Position numbers and translations under genes: made by a program. Shown here one piece after another: positions 5,958 to 9,137 of a DNA stretch of 9,137 bases. The notes beneath the pieces were generated by a model that searched no databases, was not told the DNA's origin, and worked only from the letters and a program-made list of their open reading frames with translations. This stretch comes from Methylococcaceae bacterium (GTDB lineage: Bacteria > Pseudomonadota > Gammaproteobacteria > Methylococcales > Methylococcaceae), in assembly GCA_005792805.1 (NCBI GenBank), contig SXQV01000203.1, positions 1 to 9,137 of the forward strand, given 5' to 3'. The stretch's first letter is position 1. Each line of letters opens with the position of its first letter.

Positions 5958-7347
5958 AACCCGTTTTGCGCCCAGTCCAACCGGGCTCATTCATATCGGC
6001 AATGCGCGTACCGCCCTGTTTAGCGCCCTGGCCGGACAGTCTTTTCTGTTGCGCATCGAAGACACCGACGCAGAGCGCAGCCGCCGCGAGTTTGTTGATG
6101 AACTGCTCGGCGATCTCCGCTGGCTGGGGTTGGCGTGGCAGGAGGGGCCGGACAATAGCGAGCCTGATTCCGCCTGGTATCAATCGCAGCGGAATGCAAT
6201 TTACCAGCAGTATTACGATCAGCTGGTCACACACGGCAACGCATATCCCTGTTTTTGTTCGGCCACCGAGCTGGAAGTTTCGCGGAAAGTCCAGCTCAGT
6301 GCTGGCAAACCCCCGAGATATAGTGGCCGGTGCGCGAATTTATCCGGGGATGAAACCCGGCAGCGCGTGGACGAGGGCAGGCAACCCACCTTGCGGTTCC
6401 GGGTGCCCAAGGGTGAGTTTGTCACCTTTGAAGATGGGGTCAGGGGGGCGCAGAAATTTCTCAGTGATGACATCGGTGATTTCATCATTCGACGCGCCGA
6501 TGGCAGCGCGGCCTTTTTCTTCTGCAATGCCATAGATGATGCCCTCATGGGGGTCACCGACGTGGTGCGGGGTGAGGATCATCTGGCCAACACGCCACGG
6601 CAAATCATGCTGCTGCAAGCGCTGGGCCTGCCGGTTCCCCGCTATGCACATACCGCGCTGATTTTGGGCGATGACGGGGCACCGCTCTCCAAACGGAATG
6701 GCAGCCGGAGCATCAATCAGCTGCGCGAGGAGGGCTATTTTCCGGTCGCACTGCTGAACATGATGGCCAGGCTTGGGCATCACTACGAATGCGAGGAACT
6801 GATGCCGCTTGGCGAGCTTAAGTCCCGCTTTTCGATGCAGCATCTGGGGCGATCGCCAGCGCGCTTTGACCCCACGCACCTGAATCACTGGCAGTCTCTG
6901 GCGATTCGCTCCGTGACCGACGCCGCGTTGCAGCACTGGCTGCGGCCAGAAACCACCGCCATTGTCCCGGAAGCCCAGCGTTCGATCTTTCTGGATGTGG
7001 TTCGCAGCAACTGTCTTTTCCCTGACGAAGCCGACCAGTGGGCACGCATTCTCTTTACCGATGAACCATTGCCGGTTGAGGAAGCCTCCTCCCTGGCCGC
7101 AGATCAGGCAGGGGAGTCATTCTTTCTTGCCGCTATCGATGCCGCCAATGCCGCCGGTGCCGACTTCGATGGTTTTCTTTCCACACTGAAGGCCGCTACC
7201 GGTGCAAAGGGCAAGGGACTGTTCATGCCGTTGCGGGCGGCGTTCACCGGCCGCCATGATGGCCCGGAACTTGGCCTGCTTTACCGTGTGATTGAGTCAC
7301 AGCGCCTGCACCGCCGTCTGGCCGAATTTACCTACGCCTCCAACTGA
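5944..7347 (+). CDS. gltX: Glutamyl-tRNA synthetase (class I; possible GluRS2-type)
   Basis: It attaches glutamate to tRNA(Glu), and in bacteria without GlnRS also to tRNA(Gln) for GatCAB amidation. The 467-residue length matches full GluRS (E. coli 471) rather than the roughly 300-residue GluQ-RS. Motifs: RFAPSPTG (7-14), HIGN (17-20, HIGH motif), LRIEDTD, VVRGEDHL with NTPRQ downstream, and the KMSKS-type loop PLSKRNG (247-253), where the first Lys is Pro. A zinc-type pattern is seen: C103, C105, Y126, C130. The C-terminal part (about 310-467) is the helical anticodon-binding region. The ATG at 5944 is the only reasonable start; the frame is closed about 40 bases upstream and no Shine-Dalgarno sequence is visible. 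Its stop overlaps the cysS start by one base. Many gammaproteobacteria carry glnS beside cysS and opposite ppiB-lpxH; here a GluRS holds that position, which suggests (but does not show) a second, specialised GluRS such as the Acidithiobacillus GluRS2 that charges tRNA(Gln). Confidence 0.95.
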   Translation: MTVSKTRFAPSPTGLIHIGNARTALFSALAGQSFLLRIEDTDAERSRREFVDELLGDLRWLGLAWQEGPDNSEPDSAWYQSQRNAIYQQYYDQLVTHGNAYPCFCSATELEVSRKVQLSAGKPPRYSGRCANLSGDETRQRVDEGRQPTLRFRVPKGEFVTFEDGVRGAQKFLSDDIGDFIIRRADGSAAFFFCNAIDDALMGVTDVVRGEDHLANTPRQIMLLQALGLPVPRYAHTALILGDDGAPLSKRNGSRSINQLREEGYFPVALLNMMARLGHHYECEELMPLGELKSRFSMQHLGRSPARFDPTHLNHWQSLAIRSVTDAALQHWLRPETTAIVPEAQRSIFLDVVRSNCLFPDEADQWARILFTDEPLPVEEASSLAADQAGESFFLAAIDAANAAGADFDGFLSTLKAATGAKGKGLFMPLRAAFTGRHDGPELGLLYRVIESQRLHRRLAEFTYASN

Positions 7348-8762
7348 TGCTTCAGATCTACAACACACTGACCCGCAGAAAAGAAATTTTTACCCCCATC
7401 GAGCCGGGTAAAGTCAGGATGTATGTGTGCGGAATGACTGTTTATGACTACTGTCATCTGGGCCATGCGCGGGTTATGGTCGCTTTTGATGTGGTGGCCC
7501 GTTACCTCCGGCACGTGGGTTTCGAGGTCACCTATGTGCGCAATGTCACCGACATCGACGACAAGATTATCCAGCGGGCCAATGAAAATGGTGAGCCGAT
7601 TGCGGCATTGACTGCCCGCTTTATCGACGCCATGCACGAGGATGAGCGTGCGCTGGGCGTGCTGCCTCCCGACATCGAGCCGCAGGCCACCCACTCGGTC
7701 AATGACATCGTGGCCATGATTCAGACACTCATCAACAACGGCCTGGCCTACGTTGGCGGCAGTGGCGATGTGTTCTACGCCGTGGCCGATTTTCCAAACT
7801 ATGGCGCTCTGTCGGGCAAGCAGATCGAGGACTTGCGCGCTGGCGAGCGGGTCGATGTCGATGGAGCCAAACGCGACCCCCTGGATTTCGTCTTGTGGAA
7901 AATGGCCAAGCCGGGTGAACCTTGCTGGGAGTCGCCTTGGGGCAAAGGGCGGCCCGGCTGGCATATCGAGTGTTCAGCGATGTCTACCCGCTGTCTGGGC
8001 CACCATTTTGATATTCATGGTGGCGGGATGGACTTGCAGTTCCCCCATCATGAAAATGAAATTGCGCAGTCCGAAGGAGCTACCGGAGAGACCTTCGTCA
8101 ATGTCTGGATGCACAATGGGTTCGTGCGGGTCAACGAGGAGAAAATGTCCAAATCGCTGGGCAATTTTTTCACGGTACGCGAAATCCTCAATCGTTATCA
8201 GCCGGAAGTCGTGCGGTTTTTCATTCTCAACAGCCACTACCGGAGTCCTCTGAATTATTGCGACGAGAATCTGGACGAGGCTTTGGCAGCACTGACCCGC
8301 CTTTACACGGCGCTGCGGGGTTTTGCCAGAGGGACGGCAACGGACGTTGCCACGGAGACTCTGCTCCCTTCGTTCCAGGCTCTGGGCCAGCGTTTTCGGG
8401 CGGCGATGGATGACGACTTCAATACCGCCGAGGCCATCTCCGTGCTGTTTGAAGGTGCCCGTGAAGTCAACCGCATGAAGCTCGAACAGCCAGCGCTGGC
8501 GGTGGCCGCAGCGGGTCACTTGAAGGCGATGGCCGGAGTGTTGGGGCTGCTGCAGATGGAACCTGAAGCCTTTCTCAAGGCCGGTCCTGGAAACCGTGAA
8601 AGTTCACTGGATGAATCAGCGATAGAAACGCTGATACAGCAACGGCTGGATGCACGGCTCAACCGGGATTGGGCGGAAGCGGACCGGATTCGGGATGTGC
8701 TGAACGAACAGGGGGTTGTGCTGGAGGATGCCGCAGGAAAAACCAGCTGGCGGCGTAGCTAA
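7347..8762 (+). CDS. cysS: Cysteinyl-tRNA synthetase
   Basis: This cytoplasmic class I synthetase charges tRNA(Cys). Its 471 residues compare with 461 in E. coli. All four zinc ligands that select cysteine are present at E. coli numbering: C28 (in VCGMTVYD), C209 (HIECSAMS), H234 and E238 (PHHENE). The ATP motifs are HLGH (37-40) and KMSKS (266-270). Further hallmarks are YVRNVTDIDDKI, GRPGWHIECSAMS and GGGMDLQFPHHENE. The C-terminal region from about 320 is the helical DALR-type and anticodon-recognition part, ending in a short basic WRRS tail. The start ATG shares its A with the gltX TGA stop (TGATG at 7345-7349), indicating translational coupling and a common transcript. No odd substitutions were seen. 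Confidence 0.98.
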   Translation: MLQIYNTLTRRKEIFTPIEPGKVRMYVCGMTVYDYCHLGHARVMVAFDVVARYLRHVGFEVTYVRNVTDIDDKIIQRANENGEPIAALTARFIDAMHEDERALGVLPPDIEPQATHSVNDIVAMIQTLINNGLAYVGGSGDVFYAVADFPNYGALSGKQIEDLRAGERVDVDGAKRDPLDFVLWKMAKPGEPCWESPWGKGRPGWHIECSAMSTRCLGHHFDIHGGGMDLQFPHHENEIAQSEGATGETFVNVWMHNGFVRVNEEKMSKSLGNFFTVREILNRYQPEVVRFFILNSHYRSPLNYCDENLDEALAALTRLYTALRGFARGTATDVATETLLPSFQALGQRFRAAMDDDFNTAEAISVLFEGAREVNRMKLEQPALAVAAAGHLKAMAGVLGLLQMEPEAFLKAGPGNRESSLDESAIETLIQQRLDARLNRDWAEADRIRDVLNEQGVVLEDAAGKTSWRRS

Positions 8763-8794
8763 ACGCAAGCAACGGGGCCCGCGCCTGATTTCCG

Positions 8795-8818
8795 TCCCGT
8801 CCATCGGGAACCACGGGA
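8795..8818. other. GC-rich hairpin-forming stretch after cysS (weak terminator candidate)
   Basis: TCCCG (8795-8799) pairs with CGGGA (8805-8809) over a five-base loop, or TCCCGT with ACGGGA (8813-8818) over twelve. A T-rich stretch (TTTTTCTTT) follows only after about 17 bases, so this is not a standard intrinsic terminator. The remainder of the cysS to small-gene gap shows nothing else clear. Confidence 0.2.
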
Positions 8819-8857
8819 AGAAGTCCGGTCTAAAATTTTTCTTTCAAATTGATTATC

Positions 8858-8863
8858 AAGAGG
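8858..8863 (+). promoter_or_regulatory. Shine-Dalgarno AAGAGG deciding the GTG start of the small membrane protein
   Basis: AAGAGG is followed by six bases (TGGATT) and GTG at 8870. This favours GTG 8870 over the upstream in-frame TTG at 8849, which has no purine-rich stretch before it. Confidence 0.65.
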
Positions 8864-8869
8864 TGGATT

Positions 8870-9130
8870 GTGTTGCAGTTAATGTTGGTTCTTGTGGCCT
8901 TGTCGCCGGTGGTCTTGCTTGTCGGTCTGGTCAAACCGGGCTGGATTCTGTTCTGGATGAAAGAGCCTGACCGGCTATGGGCCTCCAGCGTGGGACTTAT
9001 CATGTTCATGCTGACCTTTACCGTCTACTCGGAAATGCGGGTCAAACACAAATTAGGGGTCGAGGCAACCGATCATCGGCGCGGACCGCCAGAACATCAG
9101 AACGAACTACAGCTTGATCGTCTGCGTTAA
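8870..9130 (+). CDS. Small hypothetical inner-membrane protein, two predicted helices
   Basis: An 86-residue protein that I do not recognise. It has two hydrophobic stretches: residues about 3-22, rich in Leu and Val, and about 41-55 (SSVGLIMFMLTFTVYSE). They are separated by a short loop KPGWILFWMKEPDRLW containing three Trp and a KEP-D-R core. The tail, from about 58, is hydrophilic with many His, Arg and Glu (VKHKLGVEATDHRRG onward), ending LDRLR. By the positive-inside rule the basic tail should be cytoplasmic, giving a hairpin with both ends inside. A clear Shine-Dalgarno sequence before the GTG start supports expression. It follows cysS by 107 bases on the same strand; the weak hairpin between them leaves co-transcription undecided. 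A start at the TTG 8849 would add seven residues. Confidence 0.7.
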   Translation: MLQLMLVLVALSPVVLLVGLVKPGWILFWMKEPDRLWASSVGLIMFMLTFTVYSEMRVKHKLGVEATDHRRGPPEHQNELQLDRLR

Positions 9131-9137
9131 TCCGGCG

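Noticed and set aside
7332..7964. 210-codon minus-strand open frame opposite cysS
   Set aside because: It is fully antisense to a textbook CysRS; no ribosome binding site or recognisable domain.
8763..8869. Intrinsic terminator or tRNA gene between cysS and the last gene
   Set aside because: The hairpin is short and its T-run is too far downstream, and no cloverleaf or TTCRANY-type T-loop was found.
1..9137. CRISPR array, insertion sequence, attachment site or rRNA
   Set aside because: No regularly spaced repeats, transposase, terminal inverted repeats or conserved rRNA segments were seen on either strand.

Overview
This 9.1 kb stretch has the look of a free-living, Gram-negative gammaproteobacterium or member of the Acidithiobacillia. 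The pointers are an LpxH lipid A enzyme, a tightly packed gene order, moderately GC-rich DNA (judged by eye, not counted) and E. coli-like carbonic anhydrase and CysRS sequences. A carbonic anhydrase/SulP anion transporter cluster fits an organism that manages inorganic carbon, possibly an autotroph, but no carbon-fixation gene is present to prove that.

Left arm (1-3880, all minus strand; transcription order is right to left): a beta-carbonic anhydrase (can), a small secreted protein with a surface-antigen-like domain, a SulP/SLC26-type anion transporter with a STAS domain, an exported cyclophilin-type peptidyl-prolyl isomerase, and lpxH, which is cut by the left edge of the window. The likely joint task of the first three is to interconvert CO2 and bicarbonate and move bicarbonate (or another anion) across the inner membrane. 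The role of the secreted protein between them is unknown.

Centre (3881-4098): a 218 bp divergent intergenic region. The part that would form the leader of the carbonic anhydrase transcript is rich in short repeats and hairpins, including a small terminator-like hairpin.

Right arm (4099-9130, all plus strand): an ABC transporter of the SbmA/BacA-related, ABCD-like half-transporter family whose fused nucleotide-binding domain has lost nearly every catalytic motif; a possible 41-codon coupling ORF; a glutamyl-tRNA synthetase; cysS (start codon overlapping the gltX stop by one base); and a small two-helix membrane protein.

The outer genes reproduce a familiar gammaproteobacterial arrangement, ppiB-lpxH divergent from a class I Glx-tRNA synthetase plus cysS. 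The inner block (carbonic anhydrase, surface-antigen-like protein, SulP, pseudo-ATPase transporter) lies between the two halves. The most notable single observation is the transporter with an intact fold but a dismantled ATPase. The second is a GluRS in the position where many relatives carry glnS, which raises the possibility of a specialised GluRS acting in indirect Gln-tRNA(Gln) synthesis.
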